From positions 3,038,001 through 3,102,000 of the forward strand of contig OZ242170.1 in the NCBI GenBank assembly GCA_965205545.1: a stretch of 64,000 bases of DNA, in the 5' to 3' direction. The stretch is from Bin55 sp965205545. GTDB taxonomy: Bacteria; Pseudomonadota; Gammaproteobacteria; Pseudomonadales; Azotimanducaceae. Both the position numbers and the translations under genes were made by a program. The notes below the pieces were generated by a model. That model was given only the letters and a program-made list of their open reading frames with translations, did no database searches and had not been told where the DNA came from. Within the stretch, counting starts at the first letter, position 1. Each line of letters begins with the position of its first letter. Shown piece by piece: positions 27,142 through 35,849 of this stretch.

Positions 27142-29193
27142 TTAGCTGGCCGAACCACCTTGACCTGCACTTGTCGTTTGCAGCTCTACAAAACGCCTGT
27201 AATGCCCGTCAGGTATTTCCAACAATTCTTCGTGGCTTCCTTGTTCGAGGATGGATCCTTGTTCCAGGAAGACGATCTTGCTAGCTTGAGCTATGGTGGA
27301 CAAACGATGAGCAATGATGATCACCAATCTGTCTTTCGCTGCTTCATGCAGCGCATTTACCAAATGTTCTTCGGTTTCAGGATCGAGAGCCGAAGTAGGT
27401 TCATCCAATACAAGAACTTTCGAATCTCGGATTAGCCCTCTTGCAATTGCGATTCTTTGCTTTTGCCCAACCGAAAGCTTGCTAGCCGTTGACGCTCCAA
27501 GTTTAGTCTCGTAGCCTTCCGGCAGTGAGACTATGAAGTCGTGTATGCCGGCAATTTTGGCGACACGCTCGACTTCCTCCTGTGTTGCGTCTAGTTTTCC
27601 GTAGCAAATGTTGTCCCGAATGGTTTCTGAGAACAATTGGGTCTCTTGAAACACATAGCTAACTTGGCTCCGCAAGCTGTCGAGAGTGAGCGTATTCACG
27701 TTTCGGTTGTCGATGAGGACTTCGCCTTCCGTGACGGTGTGGAAGCGTGGAATCAAGTAGGCCAAGCTTGTCTTGCCCGCTCCGGTGGGTCCGACAAAAG
27801 CAACAATTTCACCGATTTTCGCCTCCAAATTGACGCCTTCCAGTGCGCGCCGCCCATCGGGATATACAAGGCCTGCATCGCGCAGAGCTATGCCATCTTG
27901 GATCAATGGGAGATTTGTTTGCCCCATGTCGGCTTCTGGTTCGATGTCCATAATTGCGAAGACGCGGCGCATCGCAACGACGTTGTCCATGAACCTTATC
28001 CAAAGCCACCCCAAAGCCATGGCTGGCCCCCTCAAGTAACCAAAAAACAAGCCGAGAGCTCCAACGTCGCCGGGGGTAAGATCGCCTTGAATTACCCGGT
28101 GGATCAAATAGCAAGTAAAGGCGATGTAAGTCATGTGGCTCAACATGCCGCTCATGGTGATCACGATGATCCACAGCAGCGTCACCCGACGGTAGCGAGA
28201 AAAGGACTCCTTGCTGTCGGCATCGAAACGGTCCTTCTCCTCAGTATTCCCCCCGAGACTTTGCACCGCATAGACGTTGTCCATTCCTTCCTCTATGGTG
28301 GCTGTGGTTATAGCGCCGGATGCTCTGGCGGCTTGTCCACGTCGCCGTATCACCCGTCCAAATAGTGCAGAAATCAATGCCCAAGTCGGCATGATGAAGA
28401 CGGTCAATATGGCAATTTCGGGCATGCCGGGGTAGGCATTCATCAGAGTAAAGAACGCTTGCGCGAAGAGCACAGTCGACATGAATGGAGTGTGTGTTAC
28501 TTCATAGAAGATCTCGTTGATTTGAGGTGTGTCGTACATCACCCGATAGATCGAATCCCCGATGCGCTGCTCCTCATGCTTTGTCATGGAAAACGAAGTT
28601 ATCCTGGCAAACAGGTTGGATCTAAGAGTGTGGTTAAGAGACTGGTTCAGGCGCATATGCAGCTTGAATTCCAGGTATCCGTAGATGCCGCCCGCCGTAC
28701 TATGTCCGCCGTGCATGTGATTCTCAACTTGGGTGGCGTAGTCGTGGCCTTGCGCTAGGCCTGCATCGACTTCGTCCTCGAACCCGGTTGAGTACGATCC
28801 GATGAAGACCACAAACGTAATGCCAATAACGGCAAACCATATGATCATCTCAAGTGGAGACGCATATTGCAATGCGTTGACGAATGGCATGGCGTAGTCG
28901 GGAAAGCCACTCGCCTCAGCAATTGGTCGCTTGAGAATGACGTGGTCGATCAAAAGTTTGATCGGCGGGGGCAGTAGAAATAGGGGCAGGGCATAGGAGC
29001 CAAGTTTCAAGAAAAACTTTGCGAGATAGCGCCCCCAGAACAATCCTATGTATTTTGCTGCTCGAACAATAATTAGCAGCGCTTCTGTTGCGTTGATGTC
29101 AGTACGCGTATCGAGGCCACTCGAGCGTGCGTCGAGGTCCGATTCACGTTCGCGAAGTGTCTTGCGAGGAGGAGTAGGTTGAACTTCAGCCAT
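27142..29193 (-). CDS. Large ABC exporter half-transporter, second subunit
   Basis: A 683-residue ABC half-transporter with an unusually long N-terminal and loop region before a six-helix membrane domain. The nucleotide-binding domain shows Walker A GPTGAGKTS, a signature written LSVGQ rather than LSGGQ, and Walker B LVLDEPTSALD with catalytic Glu. A periplasmic insertion (FEDEVDAGLAQGHDY...HMHGGH) lies between early helices. The ATG at 29193 shares one base with the TAA of the preceding gene (TAATG), so the two subunits are translationally coupled and likely form a heterodimer. The substrate is not known. Confidence 0.9.
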   Translation of the reverse strand: MAEVQPTPPRKTLRERESDLDARSSGLDTRTDINATEALLIIVRAAKYIGLFWGRYLAKFFLKLGSYALPLFLLPPPIKLLIDHVILKRPIAEASGFPDYAMPFVNALQYASPLEMIIWFAVIGITFVVFIGSYSTGFEDEVDAGLAQGHDYATQVENHMHGGHSTAGGIYGYLEFKLHMRLNQSLNHTLRSNLFARITSFSMTKHEEQRIGDSIYRVMYDTPQINEIFYEVTHTPFMSTVLFAQAFFTLMNAYPGMPEIAILTVFIMPTWALISALFGRVIRRRGQAARASGAITTATIEEGMDNVYAVQSLGGNTEEKDRFDADSKESFSRYRRVTLLWIIVITMSGMLSHMTYIAFTCYLIHRVIQGDLTPGDVGALGLFFGYLRGPAMALGWLWIRFMDNVVAMRRVFAIMDIEPEADMGQTNLPLIQDGIALRDAGLVYPDGRRALEGVNLEAKIGEIVAFVGPTGAGKTSLAYLIPRFHTVTEGEVLIDNRNVNTLTLDSLRSQVSYVFQETQLFSETIRDNICYGKLDATQEEVERVAKIAGIHDFIVSLPEGYETKLGASTASKLSVGQKQRIAIARGLIRDSKVLVLDEPTSALDPETEEHLVNALHEAAKDRLVIIIAHRLSTIAQASKIVFLEQGSILEQGSHEELLEIPDGHYRRFVELQTTSAGQGGSAS

Positions 29194-31640
29194 TACGCGG
29201 ATCTCCTTGCTATATTCGTGAGATTCGATTCCGCTTCGACGAACGCCCTGTATCTCCCACCTTCAACTTCCATCAGCTGATCGTGGTTGCCGCTTTCGAC
29301 AATTGTGCCGTTGTCCAAGTACAAGATGTTGTCCGCTTGACGAATTGTTGAAATCCTATGGGTTATCAAGAAGATTGCGCGGCCCTCTCTATCGGGTTTG
29401 CTGCGCACCCAATCAATCAGGTTGTTCATGACCTTGTGCTCGGTTGACGCATCTAAGGCTGCTGTAGGTTCATCGAGAACTAATATAGGAGCGTCTCGGA
29501 TTATGGCTCTGGCGATTGAAAGCCTTTGACGTTGACCAGTCGACAACTTGCCGCCTCGGTCTGAGAGAACTGTATCCAAACCTTTCGGCAAATCGTTGAC
29601 GTATTCGTCGATTGCTGCTACACGAATCGCCTCGCTGATTTGTTCGTCTGATGCGTTGGGCGCGACGTACTTAATGTTGTCGCGCACAGACATGCCGAAC
29701 AGGAGATTCTCCTGCAGTGCGATAGCAATGTTGTTGCGCAATGTAGAAGTCTTGTAGTCGCGAATGTCGCGACCGTCGATGCTAATAAAACCCGATTGAG
29801 GATCAAACAGACGCAAGAGTAGAGCCATGAGAGTGCTCTTGCCAGAGCCGGTAGGCCCAATGATTGCCGTAATGGATCCTGGGGTAGCGCTAAACGATAC
29901 GCCATTGAGAACGGGCCGATCAGCTTCATAGCGAAAACTGACGTCGCTAAACTTGATCTCTTGCTCAAAGCCTTCGAGCGGCACAGCATCGTGCTTGTCC
30001 TTGATATCGGGTTCAATATCCAATATGTCGAACACCCGACGCAAACCCATGGCAATATCCTGAGCCGTCATCCAGTTGCGCAGAAGACCACGAAGATTGT
30101 TGGCGGAACCGCGAAATTGGCCTCGCGCCCAATCCCAACTAGCATAGTTCCAGACTACAAAACTCACCCCAACAAGCCCAATGATTCCGAGAGCGAAGGT
30201 AGGGCTATCCTGCACCACCCAATAAGCCATTAGGGACTCTCCAAGAATCATGAAGACAGCGGCCACTGTAAACATGAAGATCGTAATCAGAGCAATTAAG
30301 TTTCTAACCCGATATGCGGCGTTGAATGCAATAATTGAGTCTCGCTCAAACTTCTCTTGCACGCGGTCAGCGGTGCCAAAAGCCTTAATCAATTTGATCG
30401 CACTGAATGCTTCCTGCAGGTTGGAAGTCACATCCGAAGTGGCCGCACGATATACGAGAGATCTGACGCGAACGCGGGGCATGGCTATGTTCGCCCAGGT
30501 CAAAGCGGGAAAAACCAATAGGGCGGCTAATATCCCAATCCAAGGGCTAAGCAGGAATACAACGAACACCGCCATGAAATAATTTATTACCAACATGGAT
30601 GCATTAATCAATTGTTCGATTACATTGGTGACCATGGCGCTGTCTTGATAGATCCTGAATATCGAATCTCCCGTTCTATGATCGCTGTGGTAGTTCATCG
30701 ACAATTGGTGCCACCGCTCTACAAGTGCAATCCGGAGGTCCTGATTGATGCGTTGCAATATCCAAATTCTGTAGTAGCCATTGAAGACCCCAATAATGGA
30801 ATTGATCAACATCAAAATGACTTGCAGTTGGACCCAGAGGAACAGAAGGTCATACCGTTGATCTGTTGTGAGAGAAGTGATGGTCTCCATAGAGAGATCA
30901 GGAAGTCCAAGCCACTTTGCAACTCCGGGAGCCAGTGGTTCTCCCTGCAAAAGGCTCTGATTCATTAGGTCGACCATAATCAAGCCGAAAAAGAAACCAA
31001 TGATTTGCTGAATGAATACGATGAGGTAGTAGTAGCAGAGGTGCGTTCCAAGTCGCAGTCGGAAGTGGATTCGCCGATCAGCAAGCCGGTACTGAACCGT
31101 CCATCCGAAGATCGCCGCCAAGGTTACAGCGATTGCGTAGAACCCGTCTATCCAACCTTCGACTAGATAGATGGCAGCGATATTTACCAAAAAACCAGAA
31201 AAAACTGCCGCCAAAGCTGCCCAAATCTGTATGCGGCCCCTTGCAAACGACATCGCTGTCATAGCAAGCAAAAACACTGCTGCAGGAATGTAGAGGTAGT
31301 GGTAGGGCGACTCCAACGTTCTCGGAACTATGCCTAGGAGTGGCCCGCCGATTACTACAAGCGCTAGCAGAAATGGTGCGTAACCGAAGTTGTAACCTGA
31401 TCCAGCTACCGTGTCAGCGACACGATTCTCCATGCCCTCTCCGGGAATGTACCACCGGCCAAGAAGTTGCGGTCGTATGTAGGGCCACGATCTGAAAAGC
31501 AACTTTATGACGTCGATCAAGCCACTATCGTCCTCGTCGACGCTCTTCATCTTGTCGGGAGGAAGCTCTCCGGGACCCATAATCGGGAGAGCTCTGGAAG
31601 CTCGGATTTCTGTTGCTTTGAGATCCTGACTACTTTGCAT
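29193..31640 (-). CDS. Large ABC exporter half-transporter, first subunit
   Basis: At 815 residues this is much longer than a usual half-transporter (about 580-650). The first roughly 270 residues add several hydrophobic helices before the standard six-helix exporter domain. The nucleotide-binding domain has Walker A GPTGSGKST, signature LSTGQ, and Walker B LVLDEPTAALD with the catalytic Glu. Both subunits of this pair therefore have Glu but non-canonical signatures. The ATG at 31640 with AGGA seven bases upstream is preferred to a TTG six bases earlier. It heads the ten-gene minus-strand array. Confidence 0.9.
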   Translation of the reverse strand: MQSSQDLKATEIRASRALPIMGPGELPPDKMKSVDEDDSGLIDVIKLLFRSWPYIRPQLLGRWYIPGEGMENRVADTVAGSGYNFGYAPFLLALVVIGGPLLGIVPRTLESPYHYLYIPAAVFLLAMTAMSFARGRIQIWAALAAVFSGFLVNIAAIYLVEGWIDGFYAIAVTLAAIFGWTVQYRLADRRIHFRLRLGTHLCYYYLIVFIQQIIGFFFGLIMVDLMNQSLLQGEPLAPGVAKWLGLPDLSMETITSLTTDQRYDLLFLWVQLQVILMLINSIIGVFNGYYRIWILQRINQDLRIALVERWHQLSMNYHSDHRTGDSIFRIYQDSAMVTNVIEQLINASMLVINYFMAVFVVFLLSPWIGILAALLVFPALTWANIAMPRVRVRSLVYRAATSDVTSNLQEAFSAIKLIKAFGTADRVQEKFERDSIIAFNAAYRVRNLIALITIFMFTVAAVFMILGESLMAYWVVQDSPTFALGIIGLVGVSFVVWNYASWDWARGQFRGSANNLRGLLRNWMTAQDIAMGLRRVFDILDIEPDIKDKHDAVPLEGFEQEIKFSDVSFRYEADRPVLNGVSFSATPGSITAIIGPTGSGKSTLMALLLRLFDPQSGFISIDGRDIRDYKTSTLRNNIAIALQENLLFGMSVRDNIKYVAPNASDEQISEAIRVAAIDEYVNDLPKGLDTVLSDRGGKLSTGQRQRLSIARAIIRDAPILVLDEPTAALDASTEHKVMNNLIDWVRSKPDREGRAIFLITHRISTIRQADNILYLDNGTIVESGNHDQLMEVEGGRYRAFVEAESNLTNIARRSA

Positions 31641-32148
31641 TGTCAAATCCTAAATCACAGGATGCAGTTCACGTCGATTCATAGGAGGCGTCTTGCTTAC
31701 TGTTCTCACCGATTCACAACGTGTCAAATGCCGCGAGGCAAGAATCCTGTTTCTATCCCACCGAGTTCCCTGCTTTAGCTTACCATGCACGAACTGACAA
31801 TACCTTGCGACGGGTACCTTGGTCTTTCGACCGGACGTGAGTGGAATTGAGATTGCTCCACGAGCACCCAAAGAGGCTGCAGTGTCGGATGGCTATGCCT
31901 TGGAGGGTGTAGCTGTGCGAGCGTGAATTTGTACGTTTGAGTTGTTGTACACGCAATGTCATGAATGTCAATACAAGCGGTGTAACGCCGACTTGAAAAA
32001 ACATTGTTTGTCGGGAAGTTATCAGACTAGACCACAGGAGGTGGATGGCATTTCTTGAAATTGCTGTGCTGCGGAGCGAGAAGCGGAAACTTGTCGTTGC
32101 CGCTACTGGCAGGCGTTCGCTAAGGATCGAAACAGCTACTGTTGGGTC
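31641..32148. other. Intergenic region upstream of the large ABC exporter array
   Basis: About 500 bases between the ABC-2 permease stop and the first gene of the ten-gene array. It must contain the array's promoter, but I cannot point to a convincing -35/-10 pair. The AGGA at about 31648-31651 is the ribosome-binding site for the first gene. Open frames in this stretch are short and lack features of real proteins. Confidence 0.45.
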
Positions 32149-32943
32149 TCAACCAAAAGTCTTTCCTTCATCCCGATAGTAGAAAAACATCGCAACCGCT
32201 ACGAAGAGAACCGAATATATGGTGAGGACTGCCACGTGGATATACGCCGATGCGGAAGTATTGAGCTCGACAGCGTGTAGGGCCAGCTGGATTGAGTGGA
32301 ACGAAGGCATTGCTGTGGCCACCGACTGCAAGTAGCCTGGCAATACCTCAAAGGGAACAACAATACCGCCCAAGAACAATTGAGGTAGATAGACAAGATT
32401 GACTACAGCATGAGCCGAATTTGGTCCTACCAAATAGGCAATCGCGAGGCCCAACGCGCAAAACGGAATTGTTGTTAAAACCAACACAAAGCAAATCAAC
32501 ATCAAGGGGAGAGCTTGAACTTCTGGACTTCCGAAAAACATAGCGATCCCAAAGATTACAAGCACCACTATGGTGCTGAACAATATTGACATCACAACTT
32601 TGGCAAGGAAATACATTACAGGAGGCATCGGGCTGACGCGCTTGAGCAGCAACCATCCTTGTCCACGTTCGGTAGCCACGTAGACTCCGAATCCAAACAA
32701 GCCAACGCCGATTACGCCCATGCAACTGGACGCAGTCGCCCAATACAACGTGTGGTCCACGTCGTTGGGCCCCCAATTCATGCCGAATCCAAAAAAGAGA
32801 AACATGCCTATGGGGAAGACAAACAATGACACTGAGAACGCTGGAAGTCGCAGGCACTTGAAGAATTCGAATTTGGACTCGTGGTACGCAATTCTCAAGA
32901 GATGAAAAATACTTTGACGGGGCAATTGCCTAGCGTCGTTCAT
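32149..32943 (-). CDS. ABC-2 type transporter permease
   Basis: A 264-residue inner-membrane permease with six hydrophobic helices and the ABC-2 pattern: an early WGPNDVDHTLYW loop, ERGQGWLLLKRVSPMPP (a typical cytoplasmic coupling segment) and a NLVYLPQLFLGGIVVPFEVLP stretch before the last helices, summarised here by its LFLGGIVVP core. It forms an exporter with the ATPase encoded immediately upstream; the start overlaps that gene's stop (ATGA). The substrate is unknown, with drugs and polysaccharide or lipid precursors being common. Confidence 0.9.
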   Translation of the reverse strand: MNDARQLPRQSIFHLLRIAYHESKFEFFKCLRLPAFSVSLFVFPIGMFLFFGFGMNWGPNDVDHTLYWATASSCMGVIGVGLFGFGVYVATERGQGWLLLKRVSPMPPVMYFLAKVVMSILFSTIVVLVIFGIAMFFGSPEVQALPLMLICFVLVLTTIPFCALGLAIAYLVGPNSAHAVVNLVYLPQLFLGGIVVPFEVLPGYLQSVATAMPSFHSIQLALHAVELNTSASAYIHVAVLTIYSVLFVAVAMFFYYRDEGKTFG

Positions 32944-33833
32944 GCTGACCTACCTCTCAAGAGATGCAAGTAGGCATCTTGAAGCTGTGCTGGCTTTACT
33001 TCTAAATTCTTGAGACTTGGATCGAGTTCCAACCATGCGCGAACAGTCTCTTCTGGGGAGTTGGCAAACAATCGAAACTGATCACCTGCAAACTCCGTAC
33101 GTAGTACGCCAGGCAACTGACATAGCCTTTCCTCACGCAGTGACGTGGTTGCCGAAACCATCGTTGTGCCTACCACGGATCGAATAGAGGGTGGAGAGGC
33201 ATCTGCAATGACTCTCCCTCGGTCAATAAGAATGATTCTGTCCGCCAATCGTTCGGCCTCTTCCAGGTTGTGCGTGTTCAAAACTACGGTTCGATTTTGT
33301 TTGCGGAAGAGTTGAATCTGGGACCACAAGGACATACGAGTCTCAACGTCCAGGTTTGACGTTGGCTCGTCGAAATAGAGCAGATCAGGGTCGCCAGCGA
33401 GCGCAAGTGCGAAGTGCAATTTTTGCTTCTCTCCTCCGCTCAGGGATCCGTAGCGTCGCTTTTCCAGTCCGTGCAAATTGGCGATGTCGATGATCTTTTC
33501 GAATTGCATGGAGTTGACGTAGTACGTACGGAAGAGTTGAATGTGTTCCGAAACGGATAGCGTTTCCGGTACTCCCGTAACTTGCAGCATGACGCCGGTG
33601 CGAAGTTTCGCGGCAGTGGACCCTGGATCGTGCCCCAACACACTAATACGACCTTGTGTTAGCTTTGCGGAACCCATGATCAGGTTCAGCAACGTGCTCT
33701 TCCCTGCACCGTTGGGACCAAGAAAAGCCACCGATGTAGCTTCCTCAATGGATAGTGAAAGATTGGCGACAGCCACTACGTCGCCATAGTGCTTCGACAC
33801 TTCACAAAGTTCGATGGCGCTCCGAGTGCTCAA
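32940..33833 (-). CDS. ABC transporter ATP-binding protein (ABC-2 partner)
   Basis: A 297-residue nucleotide-binding subunit. Walker A is GPNGAGKST, the signature LSGGEKQKL, and Walker B LLYFDEPTSNLD. The C-terminal 80 residues form the accessory domain common in drug-type ABC-2 ATPases (CcmA/NodI-like). It begins with TTG at 33833, without a clear ribosome-binding site, and no ATG alternative exists before the conserved LCEVSKHYG. It is coupled to the permease gene by a four-base overlap. Confidence 0.9.
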   Translation of the reverse strand: MSTRSAIELCEVSKHYGDVVAVANLSLSIEEATSVAFLGPNGAGKSTLLNLIMGSAKLTQGRISVLGHDPGSTAAKLRTGVMLQVTGVPETLSVSEHIQLFRTYYVNSMQFEKIIDIANLHGLEKRRYGSLSGGEKQKLHFALALAGDPDLLYFDEPTSNLDVETRMSLWSQIQLFRKQNRTVVLNTHNLEEAERLADRIILIDRGRVIADASPPSIRSVVGTTMVSATTSLREERLCQLPGVLRTEFAGDQFRLFANSPEETVRAWLELDPSLKNLEVKPAQLQDAYLHLLRGRSA

Positions 33834-33894
33834 GGTGAATGTGCCAAGAAGTCATTGCATTGCGTGCGGTTCTCACGCAAATACTTGAATTTAT

Positions 33895-34758
33895 TTAATT
33901 TTTGGTATCTTCAACCACTTTCTTGTATCGATCCAAGAGTGGAAGAACTTCGTCGCGTTCTGCAGAGGGCACGTTGAAGACAAACTCGTCGACCCCCTGT
34001 TGAATTCTGCCTTGCAAGTATTCGGTGTTTGGGTTTGCGCCGAAGAGCGCAATATCTATCTCCTCCACGGAGCGGCCGCGTTTGGCTACTGCATCGGCGA
34101 GACGTTCCATACTCCCAGATCCTAATCCCATAATCGGCATCCAGCCGTCCGCATAGTCAGCAATGCGATCAAACACCCATTTGGAATTTGCTCCAATCCA
34201 AATAGGAGGGCCTCCTGTTTGAACTGGCTTTGGCCATGACCAAATCGGGTCAAAATTCACAAATTCACCGTGGAATTCGGCCTCGTCGGAACTCCAAATC
34301 TCCTTCATTGCAAGGACTTTTTCGCGAACAATGGCCCATCGGTTCTTGTAGTTGGCACCATGGTTCTCCATTTCCTCTCGATTCCAACCAGCGCCAATTC
34401 CCAACACCAACCTGCCGCCTGACAGCATGTCGAGAGATGCTGCTTCCTTTGCAGTTGTTATCGGATCTCGTTCTATAAGTAAACAAATGCCGGTGCCGAG
34501 CCTAATTCGCTTCGTAACGGCCGCGCAAACTGCTAACGCAACAAATGGGTCATGGCTGTGCCAGTACTGTCGTGGAAGTTCACCACCTCCTGGAAAGGGC
34601 GTAGCGCGACTTGCGGGAATGTGCGTGTGTTCAGGGAAGAAGAGACTGTCGAAGCCCCTTTCTTCGGCTGCTATCGCCAAATCTGCGGGCTGGATGGCAT
34701 AGTCCGTGGGAAACATGGAGATGCCAAACCGTGCGCCGTCGATACCTTTAAATGCCAC
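33895..34758 (-). CDS. LLM-class flavin/F420-dependent oxidoreductase
   Basis: A 287-residue TIM-barrel oxidoreductase of the bacterial luciferase-like superfamily. The segments AIAAEERGFDSLFFPEHTHIPASR, ITKRIRLGTG-like (VTKRIRLGTGICLL) and GRLVLGIGAGWNREEMENHG match the Rv2161c-type subgroup described as probable F420-dependent enzymes. Whether this organism makes F420 is not shown by the window; the cofactor could be FMN. It starts with GTG at 34758, with AGG about nine bases upstream. It stands alone between the ABC-2 pair and a small membrane protein gene. The substrate is unknown. Confidence 0.85.
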   Translation of the reverse strand: MAFKGIDGARFGISMFPTDYAIQPADLAIAAEERGFDSLFFPEHTHIPASRATPFPGGGELPRQYWHSHDPFVALAVCAAVTKRIRLGTGICLLIERDPITTAKEAASLDMLSGGRLVLGIGAGWNREEMENHGANYKNRWAIVREKVLAMKEIWSSDEAEFHGEFVNFDPIWSWPKPVQTGGPPIWIGANSKWVFDRIADYADGWMPIMGLGSGSMERLADAVAKRGRSVEEIDIALFGANPNTEYLQGRIQQGVDEFVFNVPSAERDEVLPLLDRYKKVVEDTKN

Positions 34759-34907
34759 TTTTTTTACCTAGAATTCAGTTTCATTCGAATGGAGATAGTA
34801 AAGGAATTGCCCTTGAAACAAGTGTCCAATAATTTGTGCTAGCAACACAGAGAGATTTCTCTGCTGATCCCTGTGCAGGGCGGGAAGGAAGCTTGGCGAC
34901 CGATTCT

Positions 34908-35327
34908 TTAGTCCGAGAATTCCATTCTTCCCAGTCTACGTCCAGTTTCCTTAATTCCATTGGGTAGGGAAATCTTGAACGATTCATCGCGGCCCTTCAT
35001 CCAGCAACTATATTCCGAGACGGCCAACATCATGACGAATCCACCGAACAAGTATGCAAAGTACAAGCCGGCTTCGTCCAGTTCGAACCAATTGCTGTCT
35101 GTGTGGGCTGCAGCGACCCCGTTAAAGAATCCGGCGAACATAAGGAACATCAACACTGCAGCACAAAATCCCAACACACCCAACAGCACTTTAGACTTCA
35201 TTGGTCGGCAACCAATAATCGTAATGATTCCAGCACTGGCGAATATGCATGCATGCACTGGATGGCTGTAGAACAGGAACGCTGCTAGCAGAAGCGCTAT
35301 TCCAAGAGCAACCATCAAGATTCGCAT
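34908..35327 (-). CDS. Small hypothetical membrane protein
   Basis: A 139-residue protein that I do not recognise. Four hydrophobic helices are visible (about residues 3-20, 25-40, 46-70 and 87-105). They are followed by a basic cytoplasmic tail (KGRDESFKISLPNGIKETGRRLG). The ATG at 35327 is the only sensible start. It is separate from its neighbours: 149 bases precede the LLM gene, and the 522-base hairpin-rich stretch lies upstream. Coding seems likely from its length and helix pattern, but function cannot be guessed. Confidence 0.55.
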   Translation of the reverse strand: MRILMVALGIALLLAAFLFYSHPVHACIFASAGIITIIGCRPMKSKVLLGVLGFCAAVLMFLMFAGFFNGVAAAHTDSNWFELDEAGLYFAYLFGGFVMMLAVSEYSCWMKGRDESFKISLPNGIKETGRRLGRMEFSD

Positions 35328-35669
35328 AGTTTTCTACTGTGGCAAACGGAATTCACGGGGTGTGATCAGTATGAATTAAGCGTCAGATGGATTGAGTCTT
35401 CTTACTACTTATACCACAAAGACACCATGCGCAATCGGCAATTGGATTCATTCAATCTAGGAATTTCGGGATCCTGGGGCTAGCTGGCAACGTTCTGAGC
35501 AAGACTTGGACTGCGAAGGAAGTGGGAGGAGGGATTGGTCCGAACATATTGACCAAACGTGTTGCTAGTGCATCTCTAGATGTACGGAACTTATTGCCAC
35601 ATAGTGAGACTAATTGAGCAATGAAGAAAGACAAGGCAAAGGCACGAAGGCCAAGCTAGCAATTAAACC

Positions 35670-35749
35670 AGTACCTGCTCGCTAACCGATCCCTTACGTA
35701 TTCCAAAAGTCCACTTCAATAGGACTCTCCCACTAAGTGAGCAGGTACT
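35670..35749. repeat. Inverted repeat A (11-bp perfect arms)
   Basis: AGTACCTGCTC at 35670-35680 is perfectly complementary to GAGCAGGTACT at 35739-35749, and pairing can extend about three more bases with one mismatch. Inside the 58-base loop, AGTCC and GGACT can form a second small stem. The arrangement looks like a structured RNA or a mobile-type palindromic element rather than a simple terminator; no T-run follows on either strand. Confidence 0.7.
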
Positions 35750-35752
35750 ACC

Positions 35753-35807
35753 GTCCCGGTGAGCTTTGAATTTCCCCTCCCTCTGATCCTCCCAAAGGCA
35801 CCGGGAC
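35753..35807. repeat. Inverted repeat B (9-bp arms plus inner 5-bp stem)
   Basis: GTCCCGGTG (35753-35761) pairs with CACCGGGAC (35799-35807), and CTTTG (35764-35768) pairs with CAAAG (35793-35797). The enclosed loop of 24 bases is almost pure pyrimidine on the plus strand, hence G-rich (GGAGG, GAGGGAGGGG) on the minus strand, resembling exposed Shine-Dalgarno sequence. Confidence 0.7.
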
Positions 35808-35821
35808 AACCTCAATTCCAT

Positions 35822-35842
35822 CGGCCGACGAAACGTCGGCCG
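35822..35842. repeat. Inverted repeat C (9-bp GC-rich hairpin, AAA loop)
   Basis: CGGCCGACG, loop AAA, CGTCGGCCG: a perfect nine-base-pair hairpin seven bases downstream of the glyoxalase stop codon (minus strand). It may end that transcript, but the bases after it on the minus strand (ATGGAATTG) are not a U-run. Confidence 0.7.
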
Positions 35843-35849
35843 CTTAGCT

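Larger units (their letters stand above)
35328..35849. other. Intergenic region with three inverted repeats, no protein gene seen
   Basis: A 522-base stretch downstream of glyoxalase I and upstream of a small membrane protein gene. Its right-hand third carries three consecutive hairpins, listed separately. The left-hand part (35328-35660) shows no convincing frame or RNA gene. Confidence 0.6.

Noticed and set aside
27637..28365. A 242-codon open frame on the plus strand
   Set aside because: It is antisense to the ABC half-transporter, whose Walker motifs are intact; the product has low-complexity His/Gln composition typical of a shadow frame.
34873..34901. A GGGAAGGAAGC segment resembling the apical domain of 4.5S (SRP) RNA
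   Set aside because: The bases after GGAAGGAAGC do not read AGCC, and flanking arms do not pair over the length needed for an SRP RNA.
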